A DNA stretch of 64,000 nucleotides from Streptomyces hygroscopicus subsp. hygroscopicus. Lineage in GTDB: Bacteria; Actinomycetota; Actinomycetes; Streptomycetales; Streptomycetaceae. Position numbers and translations under genes: made by a program. Location: the NCBI RefSeq assembly GCF_030269125.1, contig NZ_BSSM01000017.1, positions 1 to 64,000 on the forward strand. Reading direction: 5' to 3'. The notes under the pieces were generated by a model that was given only the letters and a program-made list of their open reading frames with translations, made no database searches and was not told the DNA's origin. This document shows, in pieces, positions 34,517 to 43,446 of this stretch; within the stretch, counting starts at the first letter, position 1; every line of letters begins with the position of its first letter.

Positions 34517-34726
34517 AGGTGAGGTGCCGTTCTCCTCGTGGGGATGGATAGTCACGCCCAGTATCCCACGGGGGGTGAAGCGAATTTTCCGGTCCGCGGG
34601 TGAACGCGGGCCGCGGGAAGGCCGTCCAACGCGTTGAAAAGGCGTTTTCGCGGATGTGGTCCCGCCTGGGACAATGAAGCGGTCAGCCGTGCGACCGCAG
34701 CGGCTGCCCGATGGAGAAAGAAGGAC

Positions 34727-36466
34727 GTGCCGATCGTGGCTCAGAGCACCGAGACCACCGACTGGGTCTCCCGTTTCGCGGATGAGGTCATCGAGGAGTC
34801 GGAGCGCCGGGCCCCGGGCAAACCCGTCGTGGTCGCGTCCGGACTCTCTCCCTCCGGCCCCATCCACCTGGGCAACCTGCGCGAGGTCATGACCCCGCAC
34901 CTGGTCGCCGACGAGATCCGCCGCCGCGGGCACCAGGTCCGGCACCTGATCTCCTGGGACGACTACGACCGCTACCGCAAGGTGCCGAAGGGCATCGCCG
35001 GCGTCGACGACTCCTGGGCCGAGCACATCGGCAAGCCGCTGACCTCGGTGCCGGCCCCGAAGGGTTCGTCGTACCCGAACTGGGCGGAGCACTTCAAGGC
35101 CGCGATGGTCGAGTCCCTGGCCGAGATGGGCGTCGAGTTCGACGGCATCAGCCAGACCGCGCAGTACACCTCGGGCGTCTACCGCGAGCAGATCCTGCAC
35201 GCGATGAAGCACCGCGGCGACATCGACGCGATCCTCGCCCAGTACCGCACCAAGCCCAAGGCGAAGAAGCCGCAGCAGAAGGCCGTGGACGAGGCCGAGC
35301 TGGAGGCCGAGGAGGGCTCCGGCGCCGCCTCCGAGGACGACGGCTCCGCCGGCACCGCCGGGTACTTCCCGTACAAGCCGTACTGCGGCGGCTGCGAGAA
35401 GGACCTGACGACCGTCACCTCGTACGACGACGACACCACCGAGCTGTCGTACGTCTGCAACGAGTGCGGGTTCACCGAGACCGTCCGGCTCGCCGAGTTC
35501 AACCGCGGCAAGCTGGTCTGGAAGGTCGACTGGCCGATGCGCTGGGCCTACGAGGGCGTGGTCTTCGAGCCGAGCGGTGTCGACCACTCCTCCCCCGGGT
35601 CGTCCTTCCAGGTCGGCGGGCAGATCGTCGGCATCTTCGGCGGCCGGCAGCCCATCGGCCCGATGTACGCCTTCGTCGGCATCTCCGGCATGGCCAAGAT
35701 GTCGTCCTCGCGCGGTGGTGTGCCGACCCCGGCCGACGCGCTGAAGATCATGGAGCCGCAGCTGCTGCGCTGGCTGTACGCCCGGCGCCGGCCCAACCAG
35801 TCCTTCAAGATCGCCTTCGACCAGGAGATCCAGCGGCTCTACGACGAGTGGGACAAGCTCGCCGCCAAGGTCGCCGACGGCTCCGCGCTGCCGGGTGACG
35901 TGGCCGCGTACACCCGCGCGGTCGGCACGGCCGGCGCCGAGCTGCCGAGGACCCCGCGCCCGCTGCCGTACCGCACGCTCGCGTCCGTCGCCGACATCAC
36001 GGCCGGCCACGAGGACCAGGCCCTGCGCATCCTCTCCGAGCTGGACCCGGAGCGGCCGCTGGCCTCGCTGGCGGAGGCCCGGCCGCGGTACGACAAGGCC
36101 GAGGCGTGGATCAACACGTACGTGCCCGCCGACCAGCGGACCATCGTGCGCGAGGAGCCGGACGCCGAGCTGCTGAAGTCGCTGGACGAGGCGTCCCAGC
36201 GGTCCGTGAGACTGCTGCTCGACGGCCTCGCCGAGCACTGGTCGCTGGACGGGCTGACGCACCTCGTCTACGGCGTGCCGAAGGTGCAGGCCGGGTTCTC
36301 GGCGGACGCGACGCCCAAGGAGCTGCCGCCGGAGATCAAGACCGCCCAGCGGACGTTCTTCGCGCTGCTGTACCAGCTGCTGGTGGGCCGGGACACCGGT
36401 CCCCGGCTGCCCACGCTGCTGCTCGCGGTGGGGCAGGACCGGGTGCGGGCGCTGCTCGGGGAGTGA
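34727..36466 (+). CDS. lysS: Lysyl-tRNA synthetase, class I
   Basis: A 579-residue enzyme of the class I (archaeal/spirochaetal) type rather than the usual bacterial class II. It has the HIGH-type motif PIHLGNLREVM, a cysteine-rich zinc-like region (YCGGCEKDLT and YVCNECGFTETV) and the KMSKS-type loop GMAKMSSSRGGVP. An acidic insertion (about 165-205) is lineage specific. It charges tRNA(Lys). GTG 34727 has AGAAGG upstream; GTG 34736 is a possible alternative. Confidence 0.96.
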   Translation: MPIVAQSTETTDWVSRFADEVIEESERRAPGKPVVVASGLSPSGPIHLGNLREVMTPHLVADEIRRRGHQVRHLISWDDYDRYRKVPKGIAGVDDSWAEHIGKPLTSVPAPKGSSYPNWAEHFKAAMVESLAEMGVEFDGISQTAQYTSGVYREQILHAMKHRGDIDAILAQYRTKPKAKKPQQKAVDEAELEAEEGSGAASEDDGSAGTAGYFPYKPYCGGCEKDLTTVTSYDDDTTELSYVCNECGFTETVRLAEFNRGKLVWKVDWPMRWAYEGVVFEPSGVDHSSPGSSFQVGGQIVGIFGGRQPIGPMYAFVGISGMAKMSSSRGGVPTPADALKIMEPQLLRWLYARRRPNQSFKIAFDQEIQRLYDEWDKLAAKVADGSALPGDVAAYTRAVGTAGAELPRTPRPLPYRTLASVADITAGHEDQALRILSELDPERPLASLAEARPRYDKAEAWINTYVPADQRTIVREEPDAELLKSLDEASQRSVRLLLDGLAEHWSLDGLTHLVYGVPKVQAGFSADATPKELPPEIKTAQRTFFALLYQLLVGRDTGPRLPTLLLAVGQDRVRALLGE

Positions 36467-36474
36467 CACGGGCG

Positions 36475-36524
36475 GCACAGGACGAGGGGCCCTCCGGACG
36501 AACGGAGGGCCCCTCGTCCTGTGC
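36475..36524. terminator. Very strong bidirectional terminator after lysS
   Basis: A perfect 22-bp stem (36475-36496 with 36503-36524, starting GCACAGGACGAGGGGCCC) closes on the six-base loop GACGAA. It lies between convergent lysS and the MauE-like gene. Confidence 0.93.
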
Positions 36525-36536
36525 GGTCCCGCCGGG

Positions 36537-37400
36537 TCAGGCGAGCAGGTCCACCGCGACCGGTTCGTCGGTGCGGTCGTCGACCAGGGTGACCCGGACC
36601 GCCGGTCTGTCGGTGGTGTCCTTCGTCGCGCGCGGGTCCACCGCGAACAGCACGGTGACCGGGCGCGCCGCGCCGTCGGGGTCGTGGACCCCGGCGAACT
36701 GGAGGAAGCGCCAGCCGTCGGCCTCCCAGTGGTCGATCAGCCCGGAGCGGACGACCGGCGCGGCGGCCACCCAGGCCAGCGAGCGCTCCAGCAGCTCGAC
36801 GGAGGCGGCCACCGGCACCTCCTCGTCCCTGCCCGGGACCAGCGGGTGGCCGAAGATCCTCAGCCGGGTCCTGCGCAGCGGAACCAGCCACAGGTGGTCC
36901 AGGTCGCTGGAGACCGCGGCCAGGACGGCCGTGGTGACGACGAGGAAGGCGAGCGACGCCGACGGGTGCCGGACGCCCTGGGTCCACCAGGGTGTCCGGG
37001 CCCCGGCGGCCGCGGCGCCGCCCACCACGACCAGGCCCGCGCGGACGAAGGCCCGCCAGGTGATCGGGCCGTCGCTGCGGGCGGTGCAGCCGCAGGACGA
37101 CTCCGGGGCGGTCGCGCGGGCGTACCCGAGGTAGCCGAGGAAGCCGACGCCCAGGGCGGCCGCCGCGATGCCGGGGACCGTGGTGGTCGGCGCGGCCAAC
37201 AAGCCCGCGGCCACGACGAGTTCCACGGCGCCGGTGGACCGCAGGACCCGGGTGGCGCGGCGGCCGTCGTTCAGGACGCGGACCAGTACGGTGCCGGCCG
37301 CCTGCCCCGCGACCTGCCTGCCGAACGCCTTGCCCGCGCCGGTGGCGGCGAGCAGGACGCCGAGCAGCAGGGGCGCGAGGTCCGTGGTGAGCGATGCCAT
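36537..37400 (-). CDS. MauE/DoxX-like redox membrane protein
   Basis: A 287-residue integral membrane protein. The first half matches the MauE family, with about four transmembrane helices (around 8-25, 55-75, 78-95, 115-135) and a CxC redox pair in SSCGCTARSDGP at the membrane edge. The second half is a soluble domain starting RTRLRIFGHPLVPGRDEE. MauE helps form the disulfides of methylamine dehydrogenase. Here the gene follows a Tat-signal protein gene and a 16-cysteine protein gene on the same strand, so it may supply disulfides to that protein. The spacing (13 bases) implies an operon. Confidence 0.88.
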   Translation of the reverse strand: MASLTTDLAPLLLGVLLAATGAGKAFGRQVAGQAAGTVLVRVLNDGRRATRVLRSTGAVELVVAAGLLAAPTTTVPGIAAAALGVGFLGYLGYARATAPESSCGCTARSDGPITWRAFVRAGLVVVGGAAAAGARTPWWTQGVRHPSASLAFLVVTTAVLAAVSSDLDHLWLVPLRRTRLRIFGHPLVPGRDEEVPVAASVELLERSLAWVAAAPVVRSGLIDHWEADGWRFLQFAGVHDPDGAARPVTVLFAVDPRATKDTTDRPAVRVTLVDDRTDEPVAVDLLA

Positions 37401-37413
37401 CACATTCCCCTCG

Positions 37414-38022
37414 TCAGTGCCCGACGCTGATGCGGGCGATGTCCACGCTGTCGTCCGCGGGCCGCCAGGCGCCCAGCACCTGGGCGTGGTGCCCGATCTT
37501 GAGCTGCGAGAGGTTGGAGGTGAGGGCGCCGCCGCGGAAGGACGCGGTGGTGCGCTTGTCCACGATGTTGCCGACCAGGGTGGTGCGGCCGTGGCTCAGG
37601 TGCAGCCGGGTGCGCTCGATGCCGCGGACGGTGACGTAGAGGTTGACGATGTTCACCCAGACCGCGTCGGCGGCCACGCTGCCGTCGGGCATCTCGACGC
37701 CCCGGGCGTACAGGCCGTCGCCGGTCTCGATGGCCTCGGCGGTGACGGTCTCCAGCTTCCAGACGCTCGTGGCGTTGGTGAGCCGGATGAGCCGGTGGGT
37801 GCCGTCGGCCTCGACGACGTCGAGGGTGCTGCCCTTGATCCGGCCGACGCGGCCGTCGACGAACGACGACCGGGAGATCGCCGGGTCCAGGGAGGGCATG
37901 GGGGCGGCGAACGCGGCTTCCGCGTCGAGGCCGCCGAGCGCGGAGGCGCCCACGATGGTGGCGCCGCCGAGGGCGGCGCTGGTCAGGAGTCGGCGGCGGT
38001 CGATGCCGTTACGTCCGGTCAT
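37414..38022 (-). CDS. Tat-exported protein of the MauE/DPBB cassette
   Basis: A 202-residue exported protein. It begins TGRNGIDRRRLLTSAALGG, a twin-arginine signal, followed by a hydrophobic stretch and a likely cut near AEAAFAAP. The mature part is beta-rich (VDGRVGRIKGSTLDVVEADG, IVNLYVTVRGIERTRLHLS), resembling small OB- or DUF5666-like barrels, without cysteines. No enzyme motif is seen. It sits between the cysteine-rich barrel gene and the MauE-like gene with 12-13-base gaps, so all three should act together at the cell surface. Confidence 0.82.
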   Translation of the reverse strand: MTGRNGIDRRRLLTSAALGGATIVGASALGGLDAEAAFAAPMPSLDPAISRSSFVDGRVGRIKGSTLDVVEADGTHRLIRLTNATSVWKLETVTAEAIETGDGLYARGVEMPDGSVAADAVWVNIVNLYVTVRGIERTRLHLSHGRTTLVGNIVDKRTTASFRGGALTSNLSQLKIGHHAQVLGAWRPADDSVDIARISVGH

Positions 38023-38034
38023 GGTGGTTCCCCC

Positions 38035-38457
38035 TCACTCGTAGATGTAGACGGGAAGCAGGCCGGAGCTGAGGCTGCCGATGGCCGAGAAGGCCGCCGG
38101 GGTCAGGTCGATGACCCGGTGGGTACGGCACGAGCCGTTGCAGCAGGTCTGCTCGCTGCACCACATCTGGGTGTTGGGGCCGCAGTCGGCGAGGGTGACG
38201 CAGACGGCCGCGCCGGAGCACTGGTGCTTGACGTTCACGACCGAGCCGCAGCCGCGTCTGGGCATGTTCTCCCCGCAGGCGGCCGGATCGGTGACACTCC
38301 AGCAGGCCGAGGAGAGGTTGGGCCAGGCGGCCATGTTCTTGCCGGACTGGCAGGTGCCGCAGGCGCCGGTGCCGGTGCTGCCGCAGGGGCCCCAGGAGCT
38401 GCCGCAGCAGAACCAGGAGGTCTCGCCTGCCCACAGGCTGGTGGATCCGCAAGCCAT
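38035..38457 (-). CDS. Cysteine-rich double-psi beta-barrel protein without signal peptide
   Basis: A 140-residue protein with 16 cysteines by my count. The N-terminal half is a Cys/Trp/Gly-rich module (SLWAGETSWFCCGSSWGPC). The C-terminal half reads as a double-psi beta-barrel like RlpA or barwin: GCGSVVNVKHQC, AVCVTLADCGPN and the closing RVIDLTPAAFSAI. So many cysteines suggest an extracytoplasmic disulfide protein, yet no Sec or Tat signal precedes it. It could leave the cell bound to the Tat protein encoded next. ATG 38457 is the only sensible start. Confidence 0.82.
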   Translation of the reverse strand: MACGSTSLWAGETSWFCCGSSWGPCGSTGTGACGTCQSGKNMAAWPNLSSACWSVTDPAACGENMPRRGCGSVVNVKHQCSGAAVCVTLADCGPNTQMWCSEQTCCNGSCRTHRVIDLTPAAFSAIGSLSSGLLPVYIYE

Positions 38458-38640
38458 TGCTGTTCCCTTCGTCGGACGGTTTTGACCGGTGCATGACAAA
38501 AGAGACGCGAAAACACTGTGCGGGTTGGTGCGTTGGCGAAAGCCATGATGCTCGTTGCTACGCGCGTTGGCCAGGGGGTGTGGAGGGGGGTGTCCTCCGT
38601 GGCGCCCCGTGGGCCGCTCCGGGGAGCGGCCCACGGAGCG

Positions 38641-40044
38641 TCAGGCGATGTGGTCCTCCTCCAGTTCCGCCGAGTGGCGCTGCTGGAAGCGGGCGGTGAG
38701 GTTCTTCAGCTCGGCGGGGCTGAGCTGGGTGCCGTACGTCGCCTGGATGTTCTCGCCCAGGATGTGGGGCGTGGGGTAGCTGCCGTCTATCGACTGACGG
38801 AAGACCTGGTAGTAGGCGTCCTCGTCCGGCTCGGTGGCGGGGAGGCCACCGCCCTCGCCCAGCTCGCGGGTGCGGTTCGGGCCGACGGGGATGGGGAAGC
38901 TGCCGGTCTCCTCGGGGGAGGGCTGCTGGAACCGCTCCGGGGGCTGACCCTCGTACCAGTCCTCGTACTGCTCCTCGGGGTCGTACTGGGGGTCCGGGGG
39001 CGGCTCGAAGGAGGGGTCGTACCCGCCGTGGTACTCGACCTCGCGCGGAGCCTGGAACCAGGGGCTCTGCTCCTGCGGCGGGGGGCCTTCGGGGTGCCGG
39101 GCGCCGTGAGGCGCGGGGGCGGCAGCGGCGTGCGCGGGGGCGGGAGCGGCGGCGGGGGCCGCCGCGGCGGCCGGACCCGCCGGGGCCGCGACGGGGGCTG
39201 CCGCGGCGGTGGCCGGGTCCGTGGCGGGGGGCTGGGCGGCGGTGGCCGGGTTCGTTGCGGGGGCCGGTGTGGCGGTGGCCGGGTCCGTGGCGGCCCCCGC
39301 CGGTATCGCCGCCGTCAGTTGCGGCGTCGCGGGCGCCGGCGGCAGCAGCACCGGCTCGATGCCCGCGGCCAGCAGGCCCGAGGGGGCCGTCTCCGCGAGC
39401 GGGACGCCGTAGCGCGCCAGGCGCAGCGGCATCAGGGACTCCACCGGGGCCTTGCGGCGCCAGGCGCGGCCGAAGCGGGAGCGCAGGCGGGCCTGGTAGA
39501 CGAGGCGTTCCTGTTCCAGCTTGATGACCTGCTCGTAGGAGCGCAGTTCCCAGAGCTTCATGCGGCGCCACAGCAGGAACGTGGGCAGCGGGGAGAGCAG
39601 CCAGCGGGTGATCCGGACGCCCTCCATGTGCTTGTCGGCCGTGATGTCGGCGATCCGGCCGATGGCGTGGCGGGCCGCCTCGACGGCGACGACGAAGAGG
39701 ATCGGGATCACCGCGTGCATGCCGACGCCGAGCGGGTCGGGCCACGCGGTGGCGCCGTTGAACGCGATCGTCGCCGCCGTCAGCAGCCAGGCGGTCTGGC
39801 GCAGCAGCGGGAAGGGGATGCGAATCCAGGTCAGCAGCAGGTCCAGGGCCAGCAGGACGCAGATACCCGCGTCGATGCCGACCGGGAACACGTAGGCGAA
39901 GTTCCCGAAGCCCTTCTTCAGGGCCAGCTCGCGGACGGCCGCGTACGAACCGGCGAAGCCGATGCCCGCGATGATCAGGGCACCGCCCACGACCATGCCG
40001 ATGAGTATCCGGTGCATCCGAGTCAGCTGCGGTGGCGCGGCCAC
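38641..40044 (-). CDS. DUF2637 membrane protein
   Basis: A 467-residue protein. Four hydrophobic segments within the first 130 residues (GMVVGGALIIAGIGFAGSYA onward) form a DUF2637 domain, known from actinobacterial mobile-element and spread proteins as well as chromosomal genes. A basic region (RRMKLWELRSYEQVIKLEQE) is followed by a long A/P/T-rich tail and an acidic end. GTG 40044 is chosen because GGAGGGGAG lies just upstream. The role is unknown; no transfer genes are nearby. Confidence 0.82.
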   Translation of the reverse strand: MAAPPQLTRMHRILIGMVVGGALIIAGIGFAGSYAAVRELALKKGFGNFAYVFPVGIDAGICVLLALDLLLTWIRIPFPLLRQTAWLLTAATIAFNGATAWPDPLGVGMHAVIPILFVVAVEAARHAIGRIADITADKHMEGVRITRWLLSPLPTFLLWRRMKLWELRSYEQVIKLEQERLVYQARLRSRFGRAWRRKAPVESLMPLRLARYGVPLAETAPSGLLAAGIEPVLLPPAPATPQLTAAIPAGAATDPATATPAPATNPATAAQPPATDPATAAAAPVAAPAGPAAAAAPAAAPAPAHAAAAPAPHGARHPEGPPPQEQSPWFQAPREVEYHGGYDPSFEPPPDPQYDPEEQYEDWYEGQPPERFQQPSPEETGSFPIPVGPNRTRELGEGGGLPATEPDEDAYYQVFRQSIDGSYPTPHILGENIQATYGTQLSPAELKNLTARFQQRHSAELEEDHIA

Positions 40045-40136
40045 TCGTACTCCCCTCCCGTTGCCTGTTGTTGCGCGCAACAGGGTGGCACACGTGTGCG
40101 GCGCACGTGGTGCCGGTCGTGCCCGAGCCCGTTCGG

Positions 40137-40991
40137 TCAGCTCTTCTTCGCGGACGCGGACGGCGAGGCGCTGCCGGAGGGCTTCGCGGACGAGCCCTGG
40201 GACGAACCTCCGGGCGCGGAGCCGCCGTTGGCCGACGACACCGAGGCCACCGCCTCCTTGAGGGCCTTCTCCGCGGACTTGGCGAGGTCCTCGGCGTCGG
40301 GCGTCTTGTCGCCCGCGAGACCGGCGCCGTTGAAGTCGAGGGTGACGACCACGTTCTCGACCCGCGCGACGATGGTCTCCTGCTTGAAGAGGCCCTCCTT
40401 CTTGCTCAGGTCGTAGCGCACGGACGTCGCCTCGTCGCCGGCGCCGGACACCGGGACGACCTTGGCGTTCTTGGCGCCGCCCACCGACTGGGCGTCCTTG
40501 ACCTGGTTGGTGAAGTACGCGTGGGCCTGGGTGTCGGCCGAGCCGCGGGCCGTGTCGGAGTCGAAGCGCAGCAGGGAGACGTTCAGCCAGCGGAACTGGG
40601 AGCCCTTGACGCCGTTGTTGCTCAGGCTGCTCCAGGAGCAGGAGGAACGGGACGAAGGATCGTCCGAACTGCCCTTCTTGCCCGAGGTGTCGGCCTTCGG
40701 CACCATGTCGCCCAGGGTCTTCGCCGACAGCGCCTTGCAGGGGTTCGGCAGCGTCTTGTACGCGGCCGGCGCCACGGTCGGGGAGGAGCCGGTGGACGGC
40801 GTCGCGCTGTCGGTCGCCGGCTTCGTGGCGCTCGCGCCGTCGCTCTTGGGCTTGGAGTCGCCGGAGTCCGAGGAGCAGGCCGCGGTGATCAGCACCGCGG
40901 GAACGGCTGCCGCGCAGACAAGGGCACGGCGCAGACGCCTGGTTCGCTGCCGGTCCGGCTGGGCACGGTCGTCTCGCATGGCTCGCTGCAT
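40137..40991 (-). CDS. DUF3558 lipoprotein A
   Basis: A 284-residue lipoprotein with lipobox LITAAC and an S/T/K-rich linker. The DUF3558 domain has LPNPCKALSAKTLGDMV and a disulfide partner in SRSSCSWSSL, and the protein ends in an S/A/G/P-rich tail. DUF3558 proteins are surface lipoproteins of actinobacteria without known function. The ATG at 40991 has GAAGGA upstream. It is followed in the same direction by DUF2637 and preceded by a second DUF3558 gene. Confidence 0.88.
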   Translation of the reverse strand: MQRAMRDDRAQPDRQRTRRLRRALVCAAAVPAVLITAACSSDSGDSKPKSDGASATKPATDSATPSTGSSPTVAPAAYKTLPNPCKALSAKTLGDMVPKADTSGKKGSSDDPSSRSSCSWSSLSNNGVKGSQFRWLNVSLLRFDSDTARGSADTQAHAYFTNQVKDAQSVGGAKNAKVVPVSGAGDEATSVRYDLSKKEGLFKQETIVARVENVVVTLDFNGAGLAGDKTPDAEDLAKSAEKALKEAVASVSSANGGSAPGGSSQGSSAKPSGSASPSASAKKS

Positions 40992-41119
40992 GGTTCCTTC
41001 ACTCATGACGCTCGGTGTTCGTGCGGGTTCCTGCGGGGCCCCACCGTACGCGGTGAAGGAGGTGCGCGGTTTCCGTTCGGGAGCTTCGCGGGCGGGGGCG
41101 GACGGGGTGCGGAAGTGGA

Positions 41120-41932
41120 TCAGCCGCCCAGCGCGTCGTCCAGCTCGGTGGCCAGATTCCGGGCCCTGTCCTGCAATTCCTTGCTGTCCGGTACCGCGCC
41201 GGCGGCCATCGGCTGCTCCTCGTACTGGATGGTGACGACGACGTTGGACGTGCGGAACACCACAGTCACCGTGCGCTGCGCGGCGGTCGAACCGGACGTA
41301 CCGAGCCGGTCGTCCAGGTACGCCTCGTCACCGAGGTCGGAGAGGGTGCGCGACGGGAGTTCGGGGGCCGCGGCGCCGGAGGGGGAGGCCGAGGAGGGAG
41401 CGGAGGCGCCGGGCGACGGGGAGCCCGAGGGGGTGCCGCTCGGGTCCTCGCTCCGCGTCGTCGCCGGCGGGGTGCCGCTCGGCGCGGGGAGGTCGGCGGC
41501 CGTCTCCTTCTGCTCGAACAGCTGCCGGGCCTGGTCGTCGTCGCTGACCGTGTTGTCGTACGACACCACGCGCTCCAGGTCGACCGAGAGGCGGTCGGTG
41601 GCGTCGGTGGAGGCGACCTTCCAGCGGCAGCCGACCTTGCGGTCGGTGTCGTACGTCAGCTCGGCCTCGCCCTGGTAGGCCTTGTCCCGCTGGTCGGGGT
41701 CGGGGATCTGCCGGATGCCGGGCAGCAGCGCGTCGAGGGTGCCGTGGCTCACCGCGCCGCAGGGCTCGGGGAGGGTGCGGTACCTGCCGGGCTGGGCGGC
41801 CACCGCGGAGGTCCCGGCGTCCCCTGGGTTGGCGTCGTCCGCGCTGCCGGAGCCGCCGGAGCCGCCGGAGCAGCCCGCCAGCAGCGCCGCGAGCAGGGCG
41901 GCGGTGCCGGTTACGTACGCCTTCCGCTGCAC
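41120..41932 (-). CDS. DUF3558 lipoprotein B
   Basis: A 270-residue paralogue of the neighbouring lipoprotein. The signal peptide YVTGTAALLAALLAGC ends in the lipobox. The domain has LPEPCGAVSHGTLDALLPG and GCRWKVASTDATDRLSVDLE. An internal S/P/T-rich insertion (about 155-195) splits it. GTG 41932 has GAGGAG eight bases upstream. It diverges from rtcB. Confidence 0.88.
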   Translation of the reverse strand: MQRKAYVTGTAALLAALLAGCSGGSGGSGSADDANPGDAGTSAVAAQPGRYRTLPEPCGAVSHGTLDALLPGIRQIPDPDQRDKAYQGEAELTYDTDRKVGCRWKVASTDATDRLSVDLERVVSYDNTVSDDDQARQLFEQKETAADLPAPSGTPPATTRSEDPSGTPSGSPSPGASAPSSASPSGAAAPELPSRTLSDLGDEAYLDDRLGTSGSTAAQRTVTVVFRTSNVVVTIQYEEQPMAAGAVPDSKELQDRARNLATELDDALGG

Positions 41933-42160
41933 GGGCGGACTCCTCTCGACGGCTGCGCTCCGACGGATGCGCGCGATGGTCGCTTCAGTGTCCCCGCTGG
42001 TTATTCGCTTGCCGCGGCGGGGGCGGGCCTGGAGACAATGTGTATCGCACGCGCCGCCGTGGATGCCGGTCCGCGATCCTCTTTCAACGGCCTTGGCGCC
42101 GCTTTTCCTTTTTGTTGCTTTCAAGCCTTTTGTTGTCGTTTTCGGGGGGACGAGGAAGTC

Positions 42161-43354
42161 ATGTCGTACGTGGAGATGCCGGGCGCCCGGGTACCGATCC
42201 GGATGTGGACCGACCCGGCGACGGTCGAGGACGGCGCCCTGCGCCAGTTGCAGAACGTCGCGACCCTGCCGTGGATCAAGGGCCTGGCCGTGATGCCGGA
42301 CGTGCACTACGGCAAGGGCGCCACGGTCGGCTCCGTGATCGCGATGCGGGGCGCGGTGTGCCCGGCCGCGGTCGGCGTGGACATCGGCTGCGGGATGTCC
42401 GCGGTGAAGACCTCGCTGACCGCGAACGACCTGCCGGGCGACCTGTCCCGGCTGCGCTCGAAGATCGAGCAGGCGATCCCGGTGGGCCGCGGCATGCATG
42501 ACGACCCGGTTGACCCGGGCGGCTTCCACGGGCTCGCGACCAGTGGCTGGGACGCGTTCTGGGCGCGGTTCGACGGGGTGGCCGAGGCGGTCCACTTCCG
42601 CCAGGAGCGGGCCACCAAGCAGATGGGCACGCTCGGCAGCGGCAACCACTTCGTGGAGGTCTGCACCGACACCACCGGCGCGGTCTGGCTGATGCTCCAC
42701 TCCGGTTCCCGCAACATCGGCAAGGAGCTGGCCGAGCACCACATCGGGGTGGCCCAGAAGCTCCCGCACAACCAGGGCCTGGTCGACCGCGACCTCGCCG
42801 TCTTCGTCGCGGACACCCCGCAGATGGCGGCGTACCGCAACGACCTGTTCTGGGCGCAGGAGTACGCCAAGTACAACCGCACCCTGATGATGGCGCTCCT
42901 GAAGGACGTGATCCGCAAGGAGTTCAAGAAGGCCAAGCCGCTCTTCGAGCCGGAGATCTCCTGCCACCACAACTACGTGGCGGAGGAGCGGTACGACGGC
43001 ATGGACCTGCTGGTCACCCGCAAGGGCGCGATCCGCGCCGGCGCGGGCGACTTCGGCATCATCCCGGGCTCCATGGGCACGGGCTCGTACATCGTGAAGG
43101 GCCTGGGCAACGACAGTTCCTTCAACTCGGCCTCGCACGGCGCGGGTCGGCGCATGAGCCGGAACGCGGCCAAGCGGCGCTTCACGGCGAAGGACCTGGA
43201 GGAGCAGACGCGGGGCGTGGAGTGCCGCAAGGACTCCGGCGTCGTGGACGAGATCCCGGGCGCCTACAAGTCCATCGACCAGGTCATCGACCAGCAGCGG
43301 GACCTGGTGGAGGTCGTGGCGAAGCTGAAGCAGGTCGTCTGCGTCAAGGGCTGA
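42161..43354 (+). CDS. rtcB: RtcB RNA-splicing ligase
   Basis: A 397-residue GTP-dependent ligase joining RNA 2',3'-cyclic phosphate or 3'-phosphate ends to 5'-OH ends. Metal and active-site motifs are present: MPDVHYGKGATVGSV, GVDIGCGM, LGSGNHFVEV, HSGSRNIG, CHHNYV, PGSMGTGSYIVKG and the guanylated-histidine region ASHGAGRRMSR. It repairs or splices tRNA or stress-cleaved RNA in the cytosol. No archease or rtcA is beside it. The leader (42102-42143) is unusually T-rich for this genome. Confidence 0.96.
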   Translation: MSYVEMPGARVPIRMWTDPATVEDGALRQLQNVATLPWIKGLAVMPDVHYGKGATVGSVIAMRGAVCPAAVGVDIGCGMSAVKTSLTANDLPGDLSRLRSKIEQAIPVGRGMHDDPVDPGGFHGLATSGWDAFWARFDGVAEAVHFRQERATKQMGTLGSGNHFVEVCTDTTGAVWLMLHSGSRNIGKELAEHHIGVAQKLPHNQGLVDRDLAVFVADTPQMAAYRNDLFWAQEYAKYNRTLMMALLKDVIRKEFKKAKPLFEPEISCHHNYVAEERYDGMDLLVTRKGAIRAGAGDFGIIPGSMGTGSYIVKGLGNDSSFNSASHGAGRRMSRNAAKRRFTAKDLEEQTRGVECRKDSGVVDEIPGAYKSIDQVIDQQRDLVEVVAKLKQVVCVKG

Positions 43355-43368
43355 GGCGGGCGCGCCGA

Positions 43369-43401
43369 CGGAGGGGGCCGGAACCGGGTCGGCCCCCTCC
43401 G
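43369..43401 (+). terminator. rtcB terminator
   Basis: CGGAGGGGGCCG (43369-43380) and CGGCCCCCTCCG (43390-43401) form a perfect 12-bp stem with a nine-base loop, 15 bases after the rtcB stop. Confidence 0.88.
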
Positions 43402-43446
43402 CTGTCCTCCTGGTGCAGGCACCGACTGGGTGGGAGGGGACGGCCG

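Noticed and set aside
38641..40044. DUF2637 protein as a sign of an integrated conjugative element
   Set aside because: No tra, rep, integrase or att-like sequence nearby; the gene looks chromosomal.
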